Of a stretch of DNA of 64,000 bases, positions 27,401 through 34,999 are shown piece by piece. The position numbers and the translations under genes were made by a program. How positions within the stretch are numbered: the stretch's first letter is position 1; each line of letters starts with the position of its first letter. The notes under the pieces were generated by a model that was not told where the DNA came from, searched no databases, and saw only the letters and a list, made by a program, of their open reading frames with translations. Source of the DNA: Alcanivorax sp. DSM 26293 (lineage in GTDB: Bacteria > Pseudomonadota > Gammaproteobacteria > Pseudomonadales > Alcanivoracaceae); contig NZ_FNUM01000003.1 of assembly GCF_900107995.1 (NCBI RefSeq), positions 310,001 to 374,000 of the forward strand, written 5' to 3'.

Positions 27401-28503
27401 ATGCCCAGCTCTCCGAGCAGGAAATCCAGCAGTTTATTTTCCACGCCGGTTTCTCCACCGCCGCCGCCGTCACCCAGATTTCCGGGCGCGGCGTGGGCAT
27501 GGACGTGGTGGCCAGCGAAATCAAACAGATGGGCGGCTCGGTGACCATCGATTCCCACAAGGGGCAGGGCACCCGCTTTATCATCCGCCTGCCGTTCACC
27601 CTGGCCATGAACCGGGCCCTGATGGTGAAAGCCGCCGAAGATACCTACGCCATCCCGTTGAACCAGATCGAAGGTATCGTGCGCATCAGCCCCTTCGAAC
27701 TGCAGCATTACTTCGAAGAAGACAACCCGGTCTACACCTATGTGGGCCAGGACTATGAACTGCAATACCTGGGCAACTTCGTCCATGGCACCCGCAGCCC
27801 GCATCTGGACAATCACACCACTCCCATGCCGGTACTGCTGATCCGCAGCACCGAGCACACCGTGGCCATCGTGGTGGACAACCTGGTGGGTTCCCGGGAA
27901 GTGGTCGTGAAATCCGTTGGTCCGCAGCTGGCCTCGGTGGCCGGTATCAGCGGCGCCACCATCCTCGGTGATGGCTCCGTGGTAATCATTCTCGATATCC
28001 ACTCGCTGATCCGTGCCGCCCACGTGCAGGTGCCGGCAATGGGTGTCGCCGATATTCCGGTACTGCCTCAGGAACCGGTTGAGCAAGACGACCAGGACAC
28101 CGACACCAGACGCGATACTCCGCTGGTCATGGTCACCGATGACTCGGTCACCGTGCGCAAGGTCACCACCCGCCTGCTGGAGCGGAACGGCTACGAGGTG
28201 GTCACCGCCAAGGACGGCATGGATGCCATCGCCAAACTGGAAGACATCCGCCCGGATGTGATGCTGCTGGATATCGAAATGCCACGCATGGACGGCTTTG
28301 AAGTGGCCACCCATGTGCGCCACGACAGCCGCCTGAAGGACGTGCCGATCATCATGATCACCTCCCGCACCGGCGAAAAACACCGCGAGCGGGCCTTCGA
28401 TATTGGCGTGAACTGCTACATGGGCAAACCGTTCCAGGAGAACGAACTGCTCTCCACCATTCGCGAACTGCTGGGCGAATTGCAGGAAACCGGTGACGAA
28501 TGA
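21421..28503 (+). CDS. chpA: hybrid CheA-type sensor kinase ChpA with multiple Hpt domains
   Basis: A 2,360-residue fusion kinase of the twitching chemosensory pathway. Five canonical phosphotransfer domains carry HTLKG with His at about 712, 986, 1288, 1464 and 1631. A sixth Hpt-like unit has Gln1117 at the His position, and an N-terminal unit has H49 in LHQVYGTL. The acidic, Asp-rich linkers between them are low-complexity. The CheA core follows: dimerisation at about 1739 (RVGADVLEALVNLAGE), HATPase N-box at about 1925 (LEHMLRNAVDHGIETREGR), CheW-like region about 2060-2200, and a C-terminal receiver with Asp2284 in LLDIEMPRMDG. The start at 21421 follows AGGAGA. Its stop overlaps the chpB ATG. 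Confidence 0.96.
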   Translation: MSDRHDYLALDWVRGEIQETLNQAQQALEAFVDTPDDATRMRFCQAHLHQVYGTLQMVEFYGAALLAEEMEKLAQALLEARVGNVGDGQETLMRAILQLPPYLDRVASNRRDLPVVLLPLLNDLRAARGEPLLSETALFKPDLTDATGRGQIPEDLLNDPRFIQLAKKIRQMFQIALLGVLRNDNMGENLGYMAKVFTKLEQITGDAPRAPLWSISNALVEGLSEDAIVLGTSVKLMLGHVDRNLRELVSEGAASLNRPAPTELLKNLLYYVAKADADSPRIRDVKARFRLDDALPSDDLINAERARMTGPDAEAMNSVVKALSEEITTVKDALEAFVHNGESDASKLHPQTVTLKQVADTVAVLGLGQPRTLVEEQLHAVEDIVAGKRPAERETLMDIAGALLYVEATLAGISGGDRRGKSYNGDQNDVPGHVGQAMEAVLRECRAGLEEAKDGIVEFIASQWNPEHLHPVPERLSAVRGGLEVIQLNKPALILRQCVQFIQEKLLDADQPKPDWRSMDTLADAITSVEYYLERLSDDPETTDDILQLARASVDALGYPLDQGSGFGDDPVEVERIELDADVQIDSDTTGQIGDSDDHTEDYPESDISLEPAFNDPAEVTWDTADDQDDPTLEITGLAPTDQGTDSAEPESPETTENLADEDDDNLIDDEIIEIFQEEVGEVLEALDQYFPRWAANTSDEESLVEFRRAFHTLKGSGRMVGASTVGELGWSVENMLNRVIDRTIEPTAVLIDLVQEVRNRVPALVDAFTQRQPDPFDVQPLADAADTLAAGGQIDQVPAITGQTGSDTLPADSADTVDQDDDASADDAQADDTLELTLPADSDGFTDRSDDHGDSLSVEDLAAFNDASDEGTPLDWESDDASEDGIIEFNLPEADAPQTDAPAQPLDTDASSDSEIDSLADIPDMSDGDDLPAESASEEGTDPVLLEIFASEALRNLALIEEWLQTVDPDLSEHSLDDSVHRALHTLKGSARMAEIEAVAEVAEPAEKLVRDLISSNRRASSQQAELLRQAHQLVRDNLEQLDQAHLPGADALITALQQQRDGLAEQRDSGPDPHILSVFLSEGMDLIVDAEQLLEQWSRNPQQTEELVKLRDELQLLSNSATTAGLGEIHALAAGLAACYSAVESGRLAYSEQMLSLAGEGQDALVNMMDCLAAGQTVRPELGLVDALHELAESSGPDDDGPGSGTRAPQWDDAFSDHTADTPEADSDADTQSWADSNEYQAHMDPELVSLFLEEAEEILESASHTLDQWEEGDASNVDGLQRDLHTLKGGARMAAVAPVGDLAHELENLYEAFNTGQLEADPALFALLHRCHDRLADMIDGLRAGRTPDSAPELVSAIQAFLRGDTTAADIPGTVVTSPDNDDLADHTPSDFAADTGPAPVAFEDAPSMPAPPQPERDPELVEIFLEEADEILESAGSSLEQWISEQDNLIELQSLQRDLHTLKGGARMAEVRELGDLGHELETLYEGLAQSRLAVETTLLDLLHRCHDKLAEMVEALKAGEPLPQGDQLIQAIHDYVADPAGFSLPTLATSSPADPAPAAVTETTAPASEPDDNEYSDWESDSDPEILEIFLEESDELAEIIDACLTSWKDHPESQDFTDDLKRALHTLKGGARLAGLKPLGDISHDFETYLLELEKRREAPTQEDFQPMVNWYDQIVRGMESVARSARRHSLSPAEETGTTLAPAADSAPQPQQPKQDDRRQRQNQAQPQEMVRVGADVLEALVNLAGETSINRGRVEQGISEFTFNVEEMGNTVQRLYEQLRRLDSETEAQIMSNYQKGVDRGEIDEDFDPLEMDQYSELHQITKQLSESASDLLDLKNTLLDRTKDTETLLLQQSRINTELQEKLMRTRMVPFSRLVPRLRRIVRQISGEVGKRVDFDVLNPEGELDRSLMERVVAPLEHMLRNAVDHGIETREGRQSAGKADTGRINLELGREGGEVVITLSDDGKGIDTDAVRRKAVERGLIAPDAQLSEQEIQQFIFHAGFSTAAAVTQISGRGVGMDVVASEIKQMGGSVTIDSHKGQGTRFIIRLPFTLAMNRALMVKAAEDTYAIPLNQIEGIVRISPFELQHYFEEDNPVYTYVGQDYELQYLGNFVHGTRSPHLDNHTTPMPVLLIRSTEHTVAIVVDNLVGSREVVVKSVGPQLASVAGISGATILGDGSVVIILDIHSLIRAAHVQVPAMGVADIPVLPQEPVEQDDQDTDTRRDTPLVMVTDDSVTVRKVTTRLLERNGYEVVTAKDGMDAIAKLEDIRPDVMLLDIEMPRMDGFEVATHVRHDSRLKDVPIIMITSRTGEKHRERAFDIGVNCYMGKPFQENELLSTIRELLGELQETGDE

Positions 28504-29507
28504 CCGCCCCGGGCCGGGTCGGCGTGATTGCCGACAGCACATTGCAGGGCCACCTGCTATCCAGCGCTGTGAAGGCCCAGGGGTATCAGGTGGTGGTCAA
28601 CACGGACCCGGAAGCCCTGGAACAACGCTGGCTGGCGGAAGGCGCGCTGGACCTGTGGGTGGTGGACCTGTCCAGCGAAGATCGCTGGCAGAGCTTTCTG
28701 GATAATCTGCTGGAAGAGGCCGCCGCGCCGATTCTGTTCTGCGATGGTCAGGCACCGGCCCGCACCGATGCCCGCTACCCGAAATGGGAACGGCGACTGG
28801 TGACCAAGCTGGTGGATTTCATCGGCAAACCGGCGGTGGAAGAACGTCTGGACGTGATCCCGCAACGGCCACCAACCGTAAAAATCCCCACCCCCCGGGA
28901 ATTTGAAACCATTCGGCCGGGCGACCGGCCCCGACGGGTCTGGGTGTTGGGAGCCAGCCTGGGCGGCCCGGCGGCGGTAAAACTGTTTCTTGATTGCCTG
29001 CCGGCCAATCTGCCGGTGGCCTTCGTGCTGGCCCAGCATATTGATGGCAGCTTTCTGGACACCCTGTGCGGAGTCCTGGGCCGGGACAACAATATTGATT
29101 GCAAAGTGGGCGTGGACGGCAGTGCCCTGCGTCACGGGGAACTGGCCATTGCCCCGGTGGATTATGCGGTCAAGTTCCGCCACGACGGTCGCATCCAGTC
29201 CACGGGCCAGGCCTGGGAGGGCCCCTATGCGCCCTCCATCGATCAGGTGATACAGCATGTCAGCGAGGGCTTCGGCAATGCCTGCGGCGCCATCCTGTTT
29301 TCCGGTATGGGGAACGATGGCGCCATCGCCGCGCCGCGGCTGGCTGCCAGCGGTTGCCCGGTGTGGGCACAGAGTGCCGATACCTGTGCGGTCAGCAGCC
29401 AGCCCGATTCCGTCCGCGAGACCGGCTGTGTCAGCTTCAGCGGATCACCGGAGCAGCTTGCGCTGCAGCTGGTGGAACGGTTAAGAAGAGAATTAAAGTC
29501 TGCATGA
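28500..29507 (+). CDS. chpB: CheB-type methylesterase ChpB
   Basis: A 335-residue protein with a C-terminal CheB esterase domain (about residues 138-330). Catalytic Ser is in LGASLGGPAAVKL, His in LAQHIDGSFLDTL, and Asp in FSGMGNDGAIAAPRL. The N-terminal 130 residues look like a degenerate receiver fold: they lack the D-D pair and the phospho-acceptor Asp, so it is probably not controlled by classic phosphorylation. It would remove methyl groups added by PilK to PilJ. The start overlaps the chpA stop (ATGA). Confidence 0.93.
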   Translation: MTAPGRVGVIADSTLQGHLLSSAVKAQGYQVVVNTDPEALEQRWLAEGALDLWVVDLSSEDRWQSFLDNLLEEAAAPILFCDGQAPARTDARYPKWERRLVTKLVDFIGKPAVEERLDVIPQRPPTVKIPTPREFETIRPGDRPRRVWVLGASLGGPAAVKLFLDCLPANLPVAFVLAQHIDGSFLDTLCGVLGRDNNIDCKVGVDGSALRHGELAIAPVDYAVKFRHDGRIQSTGQAWEGPYAPSIDQVIQHVSEGFGNACGAILFSGMGNDGAIAAPRLAASGCPVWAQSADTCAVSSQPDSVRETGCVSFSGSPEQLALQLVERLRRELKSA

Positions 29508-29700
29508 AGGAACACGTTGCCGGTTTCACATTGCCACGCGGGAAAGGGCAACGCGGGGCCCGGGGTTTACCCAACCACCGCCGCAGCCATGGCATGACAC
29601 CTGCCCACCGCTACCGGCAGGGCCGGCCCGGTTTCAGTCAGCCTTTCGCGGACCCGCAAACTTGCAACTTGCCACTTGAAACGTCACTCAGAGGTCAACC
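29508..29700. other. 193-bp spacer between chpB and chpC
   Basis: No gene is supported here. The stretch includes short AACTTGCAACTTG-type repeats similar to the element near algH, and a ribosome-binding site (AGAGGT) for chpC. Because chpB-chpC are separated by almost 200 bp while most other pairs in the operon are tight, an extra promoter or RNA element may lie here. Confidence 0.4.
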
Positions 29701-30156
29701 ATGAGCAGCTTGCCATCCGATATTTCCAGCCTGCTGATCCCCATGCAGGGGCGCCCCTGGCTGGTGCCCAACATCGTGGTCGCTGAAATCATTCCCCTGC
29801 GCCAGCCGGACCGGCCCGGCCATGGGCCTGAGTGGCTGCTGGGCTGGCTGAGCTGGCGGGACCAGAACATACCGCTGCTGTCCTTCGAGAAGCTTAACGA
29901 ATCCGGGCAGATCACCATCGGCCAGGATGCCCGTATCGCCGTCCTCAACACCGTGGCCGGCAAAAGCACCTTCTACGCGGTCATCGTGCAGGGGATTCCG
30001 CGGATGATGAAAGTGGCCAAGGACGATCCGGTGGAAGAGCCGGTGGATACCGGCCCTGCGGAGGCCATGTATATTCAGGTGGGCGGCGATCTGGCGGTGA
30101 TTCCCGATCTGGATGCCATCGAAGGCGCCGTGGCAGGACTGCGGGACGGCGCATGA
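29701..30156 (+). CDS. chpC: CheW-like adaptor ChpC
   Basis: A 151-residue CheW-domain protein, the second adaptor of the system. Motifs: LLIPMQGRPWLVPNIVVAEI, WLLGWLSWRDQNIPLLSFEK and RIAVLNTVAGKSTFYAVIVQG. In Pseudomonas, ChpC links additional receptors to ChpA and is dispensable for core signalling. The stop overlaps the start of the next gene by 4 bp, placing two lipid-related genes in the same transcript. ChpD and ChpE, which follow chpC in P. aeruginosa, are not present here. Confidence 0.9.
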   Translation: MSSLPSDISSLLIPMQGRPWLVPNIVVAEIIPLRQPDRPGHGPEWLLGWLSWRDQNIPLLSFEKLNESGQITIGQDARIAVLNTVAGKSTFYAVIVQGIPRMMKVAKDDPVEEPVDTGPAEAMYIQVGGDLAVIPDLDAIEGAVAGLRDGA

Positions 30157-31148
30157 TCGATCGGGAACGGCTGGCAGCCCTGGCGGCAGAGGAACCCTCC
30201 CGATCCGGGGTGTATCGCAATCGTTTCGCCACCCCCCGCCATGGCCTGGGTGCCTTCCTGCGCTGGCAATGGGATACCCGGGGCCGCTTTCCCCGCCACC
30301 AATCCTTCCCGCTCCAGCAACCGGATGCCCGACGACTGGCCAACCCGGGGCCACATCCCCAGCTCACCTGGATTGGCCATTCCACTTTCCTGTTCCAGCA
30401 CCGGGGCTGGAACCTGATCACCGATCCGGTTTTCTCTGAACGCTGCTCGCCACTGCCTTTTGCCGGGCCGAAACGGGCGGTCCCCCCGGCGATCACCATC
30501 GACAAGCTGCCAGCCATCAATGCGGTGCTGGTGTCCCATAACCACTACGACCACCTGGACCGGGCCTCCGTCAAGCAGCTGCAGGCCCGCTTTGGCCGGG
30601 AGATTCTCTGGTTCGCTCCCACCGGCGTCGCATCCTGGCTGCGCAACCTGGGCGTGGAACGCATCATCGAACTGGGCTGGTGGCAAAGCGAATACCATGG
30701 CCAGGTGGAAGCCTTCTGTCTGCCCGCCCAACACTTCAGTGGCCGCGGACCCGGCGACCACAACCGGACCCTGTGGTGCAGCTGGCGGCTGAACTTTCCG
30801 GATTTCAGCCTCTATTTCGCCGGCGATACCGGCTATGCCCCGTTATTCGGCGAAATTGGCGACATTTTCGGCACCGTAGACCTGGCCCTGTTACCCATTG
30901 GAGCCTATGAACCCCGCTGGTTTATGTCGCCAGTACACATAAACCCGGCGGAAGCGGTTACAATTCACCGGGAGATTCGCGCCCGCCAGTCGGTTGCCAT
31001 GCACTGGGGCACCTTTGTGCTCACCGACGAGCCCATGGACGCACCGCCCCGGGCCCTGGCCCGGGCGCTGGAAGAACAACAGATCGATACCGAGACATTT
31101 CGGGTCCCGCAGCATGGCGAGACCCTGACAATTGAATTGCCGTCATGA
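30153..31148 (+). CDS. metallo-beta-lactamase-fold hydrolase, NAPE-PLD-like
   Basis: A 331-residue MBL-fold hydrolase. The metal motif H-x-H-x-D-H is SHNHYDHLD (about residues 128-136). Further ligands are in LPAQHFSGRG, YFAGDTGYAP and the C-terminal AMHWGTF. The opening LTWIGHSTFLFQ and the overall length fit the NAPE-PLD/UlaG-type branch, whose best-known member cleaves N-acyl-phosphatidylethanolamine. It may therefore act on membrane phospholipid derivatives, but the bacterial substrate is unknown. It overlaps chpC by 4 bp upstream and the acyltransferase gene by 4 bp downstream, so the three are coupled. Confidence 0.85.
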   Translation: MIDRERLAALAAEEPSRSGVYRNRFATPRHGLGAFLRWQWDTRGRFPRHQSFPLQQPDARRLANPGPHPQLTWIGHSTFLFQHRGWNLITDPVFSERCSPLPFAGPKRAVPPAITIDKLPAINAVLVSHNHYDHLDRASVKQLQARFGREILWFAPTGVASWLRNLGVERIIELGWWQSEYHGQVEAFCLPAQHFSGRGPGDHNRTLWCSWRLNFPDFSLYFAGDTGYAPLFGEIGDIFGTVDLALLPIGAYEPRWFMSPVHINPAEAVTIHREIRARQSVAMHWGTFVLTDEPMDAPPRALARALEEQQIDTETFRVPQHGETLTIELPS

Positions 31149-32143
31149 GTAAACAATACCAGGGCCGCCGCCTTTGGCTGGTGGTCCGTCTGCTTGCCTG
31201 GTTACCGCTGCCACTGGTCACCGCCTTCGGGGCCACGATTGCCACCCTGATCACCCTGTTGCCGCTGCGTTACGCCAGCGCCTACCGGGTCGTTCTGATC
31301 AATCTGCTGGCCACCCATCCGGACATGACCCTGGCCGACGCCAAGCGCATTGGCCGCCAGAGCATGGCGGAACTGGGCCGTACGCTCACCGAATTCAGCC
31401 ATGTCTGGCATCGCCCGGTAGAAGAAACCCTGTCCCGGATCACCCATATCCACGGCGAACAGGCCTTTCTGGATGCCTGCGCCAGTGAGCGGCCGGTACT
31501 CATGTTGTCCCTGCACCAGGGCAGCTGGGAGATCAGTAATCTGTATGTGGGCGACAAGGGCAACCGTGACCGGACCCTGATCATGTACCAGCCCCATCCC
31601 GCCACCCTGATGGACGCCATGGTCAAGGCCGCCCGGGAACGCACCGGCTCGGTACTGATCCCCACCAACAGCCAGGGCGTGAAACAGGCCCTGGCGGCCA
31701 TGAAAGCCGGCGGCACCCTGGGGATTCTCTCCGACCATAACCCGGGCAACCGCAGTAATCCCTGCGTGCCGTTCTTTGGCTATGAGGTGCCCACACCCGC
31801 ACTGATCGACAAGCTGGTGCAACGCTACCGGCCCCACGTGTTCATCGTGTCCTGCATCCGCGGTCAGGGCGGCGTCCAAGACATCCATCTGCACTTCGAA
31901 GCGGCACCGGAGATCGAACAGGCCTGCGATTGCATGGAAATCCTCACCGCCATGAACACCGGTCTCCAGCGCTGCATTGATCGCAATCTGGCCCAGTACC
32001 AGTGGACTTACAAACGCTTCAAATGGGGGCCCAATGGGCGACGGCGCTGGTACCGGCAATCCCGGGAGATACTGGGCCGCATCGCACAAGGCGAGGACCG
32101 CAAGAGTCTGGGCCTGCACCCGGACACTGACCCGGATCAGTGA
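31145..32143 (+). CDS. LpxL/HtrB-type lysophospholipid acyltransferase
   Basis: A 332-residue membrane-associated acyltransferase. Residues about 8-40 are a hydrophobic anchor. The catalytic H-x4-E is in LSLHQGSWEISNLY (about residues 122-127), and LGILSDHNPGNRSNPCVPFFG is the conserved substrate-pocket segment of the LpxL/LpxM/HtrB family. Such enzymes add acyl chains to lipid A or lysophospholipids. Its start overlaps the MBL gene (ATGA). The pair of a possible lipid hydrolase and an acyltransferase behind chpC is unusual. The exact acceptor is unknown. Confidence 0.88.
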   Translation: MSKQYQGRRLWLVVRLLAWLPLPLVTAFGATIATLITLLPLRYASAYRVVLINLLATHPDMTLADAKRIGRQSMAELGRTLTEFSHVWHRPVEETLSRITHIHGEQAFLDACASERPVLMLSLHQGSWEISNLYVGDKGNRDRTLIMYQPHPATLMDAMVKAARERTGSVLIPTNSQGVKQALAAMKAGGTLGILSDHNPGNRSNPCVPFFGYEVPTPALIDKLVQRYRPHVFIVSCIRGQGGVQDIHLHFEAAPEIEQACDCMEILTAMNTGLQRCIDRNLAQYQWTYKRFKWGPNGRRRWYRQSREILGRIAQGEDRKSLGLHPDTDPDQ

Positions 32144-32208
32144 ATCCCCGTTAAGCCAGGATTAATCTTTATCCGCCATACTGCGGTTACTGGAAACGGG
32201 AGAACACC

Positions 32209-32757
32209 ATGAAAACAACACCGACAAACTGGCATGGATTGCACAAAGGCCTCCACTGGCTGGTGGTCTTGCTGCTGGTGATGGTCTGGGGAGCGGTAGA
32301 ACTCCACGAGTTCTACGCAAAGGGAGACCCCATGCGGGAATGGTGGAAGATGCTGCACTTTTCCCTGGGATTGACGATCCTGGTCGTTGTGCTGGTTCGA
32401 CTGTATGCCCGCACCTTATACCCACGCCCGGCACCTGTGGGCGCCGCCTGGCAGCGCCAGCTATCCCGTCTTGTCCATGTCCTGCTGTATTCTGTGTTGC
32501 TTGCCATGCCGCTCGGCGGCTTTGCCATGCGCCAGTTTGCCGGCAAGACCATCGAAATCTTCGGCATGTTCAGCGTCCCCCAGCTGACAGAGATCAATAC
32601 CGACCTGGCCAAGCAGATTGCCTTCATCCACAAGGAAGTGCTGTGGACCGTATTGCTGGTCCTGATCGCCCTCCATGTTGCTGGCGCCCTGTGGCATCAC
32701 TTCATCGACGGGGACGCCACCCTGAAACGCATGCTCCCCGGCAACCATAACGACTGA
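32209..32757 (+). CDS. cytochrome b561 family protein (second copy)
   Basis: A 182-residue, four-helix di-haem membrane protein of the CybB type. Candidate haem ligands: H9/H16 (WHGLHKGLHWLVVLLL), H50 (WWKMLHFSLGLTILV), H136 (AFIHKEVLWTVLLVL) and H154 (LHVAGALWHHFIDG). It is a second, clearly diverged copy of the b561 gene near 12.4 kb and has no YceI partner here. It sits between the acyltransferase and the FKBP gene, 65 bp and 71 bp away, so it may have its own promoter. Confidence 0.87.
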   Translation: MKTTPTNWHGLHKGLHWLVVLLLVMVWGAVELHEFYAKGDPMREWWKMLHFSLGLTILVVVLVRLYARTLYPRPAPVGAAWQRQLSRLVHVLLYSVLLAMPLGGFAMRQFAGKTIEIFGMFSVPQLTEINTDLAKQIAFIHKEVLWTVLLVLIALHVAGALWHHFIDGDATLKRMLPGNHND

Positions 32758-32828
32758 GATAATTGCCCGGCAGCGGGGAAGGCGCCACAATTGCCCCCCA
32801 TTCCCATCGCCTGACAACCGGAGCATGC

Positions 32829-33317
32829 ATGACCATCGAAGACGGCAAGGTCGTTACCCTGCATTACAGCCTGTTCAACGCCGACGACGGCAGCGAAATT
32901 GAAAACTCCCGGGAAACCGGCGAGCCCATGGCGTACCTGCACGGCTATAACAACATCATCAAGGGGCTGGAAAACGCCCTCACTGGCAAGGCTGTCGGCG
33001 ATGAGGTGGATGTGACTCTGAGCCCGGAAGAGGGCTACGGGGAATACGACAACACCCTGTTCCAGCGTATTTCCCGCAAATACCTGAAACACGCCGGCAA
33101 ACTCACCCCCGGCAAGGTGGTCACGGTGTCCACCGACGAGGGCCCGCGCATGCTCACCGTGCTCAAGGTGGGCCTGAAAACCGTGGATGTGGACGCCAAC
33201 CACCCCCTGGCCGGCCAGTCCCTGCGTTTTGTGGTGCAAATCACCGACATCCGCGACGCCAGCGACGAAGAAAAAGCCCACAAGCATGCCCATGGCGTGG
33301 GCGGGCATCAGCACTGA
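32829..33317 (+). CDS. SlyD-like FKBP peptidyl-prolyl isomerase
   Basis: A 162-residue FKBP-type isomerase with the insert-in-flap arrangement of SlyD. Motifs: VVTLHYSLFNADDGSEIENS, PMAYLHGYNNIIKGLENALTG, EGYGEYDNTLFQRISR and the C-terminal NHPLAGQSLRFVVQITDI. The end (HKHAHGVGGHQH) is a short histidine-rich tail, as in metal-binding SlyD proteins that supply nickel or act as chaperones. The start at 32829 follows GGAGC. A REP-like palindrome downstream may act as terminator. Confidence 0.93.
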   Translation: MTIEDGKVVTLHYSLFNADDGSEIENSRETGEPMAYLHGYNNIIKGLENALTGKAVGDEVDVTLSPEEGYGEYDNTLFQRISRKYLKHAGKLTPGKVVTVSTDEGPRMLTVLKVGLKTVDVDANHPLAGQSLRFVVQITDIRDASDEEKAHKHAHGVGGHQH

Positions 33318-33345
33318 ACTCTGCCTTCATTGATCTTTGACTTCA

Positions 33346-33439
33346 TGTAGGAGCGTCGCTGGCGGCACGATAACCGAACCTGTAAAGATTCCACTCGCGA
33401 TAGAAAGTTTGTGATCGCGCCGCCAGCGACGCTCCTACA
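33346..33439. repeat. REP-like pair, GCTGGCGGC subfamily
   Basis: TGTAGGAGCGTCGCTGGCGG (33346 onward) faces its complement ending at 33439. Two arms of about 26 bp are separated by roughly 40 bp, downstream of the FKBP gene. It is the same family as at 47341. Confidence 0.8.
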
Positions 33440-33501
33440 GCCGAGCGCTTCCGTGCTATCTTAGTTCATCAAAATAATGCACACGCGACAGGGGCTCAGA
33501 A

Positions 33502-33969
33502 ATGGATCTGCCGGAATACAGTTACTGGATTATCGCCGGGCTGGCCCTGGTCATTGCCGAATTTGCCGTCTCCGGGCTGGTGGTGATTTTCTTTGGTATT
33601 GCCGCCTTGCTGGTGGGCTGCCTGAAGTTTCTTGGGCTGCTGGATGATACCGCCTGGGAACTGACCCTTTTCGCAATGACCAGCCTGCTGCTGCTGGTCT
33701 TCGTACGTCGGGTCATCAACGACAAACTGATGGGTACCGAACGGCAACGGCAAGGCGAAGAAGACAGTGCCGGCCTGGTCGGTGCCCGGGCCACCGTCGC
33801 AGAGGCGTTCAGCAACGGCGTGGGCACCGTGTCCTATCGGGGCGCCCGCTGGCAGGCCCAGTGCGCTCACCCCCTGCATCCGGGCGACATGGTGCGCATC
33901 ACCCAACACGACGGCCTCTGGCTCACCGTAGAGCCCTGGACACCTGGACCACAGACGCCCGCTGAATAA
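33502..33969 (+). CDS. NfeD-like membrane protein
   Basis: A 155-residue NfeD-family protein: hydrophobic segments at about residues 8-28 and 30-70 (IIAGLALVIAEFAVSGLVVI, IFFGIAALLVGCLKFLGLL, TLFAMTSLLLLVFVRR) and a C-terminal OB-fold domain (about 95-155, LVGARATVAEAFSNGVGTVS, WQAQCAHPLHPGDMVRITQ). It is paired with an SPFH/stomatin gene 58 bp downstream, as is usual for this family. The pair is thought to organise membrane microdomains. Confidence 0.92.
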   Translation: MDLPEYSYWIIAGLALVIAEFAVSGLVVIFFGIAALLVGCLKFLGLLDDTAWELTLFAMTSLLLLVFVRRVINDKLMGTERQRQGEEDSAGLVGARATVAEAFSNGVGTVSYRGARWQAQCAHPLHPGDMVRITQHDGLWLTVEPWTPGPQTPAE

Positions 33970-34027
33970 GCCCTGTGGCCAACCCGTATTCCTCTCAATT
34001 CGCTCCCAATAACAAGGAACTCTCTCC

Positions 34028-34987
34028 ATGGCAGGTTTAATCATTTCCGCTCTTATCGCCCTCGGCGTCATCGTTCTGCTCTTCATGGTCATCCGCATCG
34101 TGCCACAGCGGCAGGTGTATGTGGTGGAGAGGCTGGGCAGGTATCAGACCTCCCTGGAGGCGGGCCTGCATTTTCTGATGCCCTTTATCGACCGGGTTGC
34201 CTACAAGCATTCCCAGAAGGAAATCGTCCGGGACGTGCCACGCCAGAGCTGTATCACCAAGGACAACATCGAAGTCTCCATCGACGGCGTCATGTACCTG
34301 CAGGTCATTGATCCCAAGGCCGCCAGCTACGGTGTGGATGACTATGTCATGGCTGCCCAGCAACTGGCCCAGACCACCCTGCGTTCCGTGATCGGCAAGA
34401 TCGACCTGGACAAGACTTTCGAGGAACGGGGCGAGATCAACATGGAAGTCGTGCGCGCCGTGGACGAAGCGGCCCAGCCCTGGGGCGTGAAGGTACTGCG
34501 CTACGAAGTGGCCGACATCAACCTGCCCGTGTCCATCAAGGATGCCATGGAGAAACAGGTTCGCGCCGAGCGGGAACGTCGCGCGGTGGTTGCCGAGTCC
34601 GAGGGTGAGCGCCAGGCCGCCATTAACCGTTCTGAGGGGGATCGCCAGGCCGCCATCAACCGCTCCGAAGGTGAGAAGCAGGAGATGATCAATATCTCCG
34701 AAGGGGAAAAGATGAAGCAGATCAACGAGGCGGAAGGTCGCGCCAAACAGATCGAGCTGGTCGCCCTGGCAACGGCCAAAGGTCTGAACATGGTCGCCCG
34801 GGCAGTGAAGGAAGAGGGTGGCGAAGAGGCGGTAAGCCTGCGCATCGCCGAGCAATATGTCGCCGCCTTCGAAAAAGTCGCCAAGGAATCCACCACCCTG
34901 CTGCTGCCCCAGGGCCTCAGCGACATCGGTGGCGCCGTGGCCGGCCTGCAGAAAGTCCTCAAGACCGTGGAAAAAACCCCGGCCTGA
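34028..34987 (+). CDS. qmcA: SPFH/Band 7 membrane protein (QmcA/stomatin type)
   Basis: A 319-residue SPFH-domain protein. Residues about 4-26 are the N-terminal membrane anchor. The Band 7 domain covers about 30-200 (QRQVYVVERLGRYQTSLEAG, VPRQSCITKDNIEVSIDGVM, GKIDLDKTFEERGEINMEVV). A charged coiled coil follows, with the repeats AAINRSEGDRQAAINRSEGE. It belongs to the QmcA/stomatin group, sits behind the NfeD gene, and ends before a hairpin and a REP-like pair. A role in membrane microdomain organisation is inferred. Confidence 0.92.
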   Translation: MAGLIISALIALGVIVLLFMVIRIVPQRQVYVVERLGRYQTSLEAGLHFLMPFIDRVAYKHSQKEIVRDVPRQSCITKDNIEVSIDGVMYLQVIDPKAASYGVDDYVMAAQQLAQTTLRSVIGKIDLDKTFEERGEINMEVVRAVDEAAQPWGVKVLRYEVADINLPVSIKDAMEKQVRAERERRAVVAESEGERQAAINRSEGDRQAAINRSEGEKQEMINISEGEKMKQINEAEGRAKQIELVALATAKGLNMVARAVKEEGGEEAVSLRIAEQYVAAFEKVAKESTTLLLPQGLSDIGGAVAGLQKVLKTVEKTPA

Positions 34988-34999
34988 TCCCCACCTTAA

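Noticed and set aside
26086-28542. Open frame of 818 codons antisense to chpA
   Set aside because: Same effect of codon bias; no motif, no ribosome-binding site, and the sense strand has perfect CheA, CheW and receiver motifs.
29099-29704. 201-codon frame across the chpB-chpC spacer
   Set aside because: It lies mostly inside chpB in another frame and ends at the chpC start; the product is arginine- and proline-rich noise.
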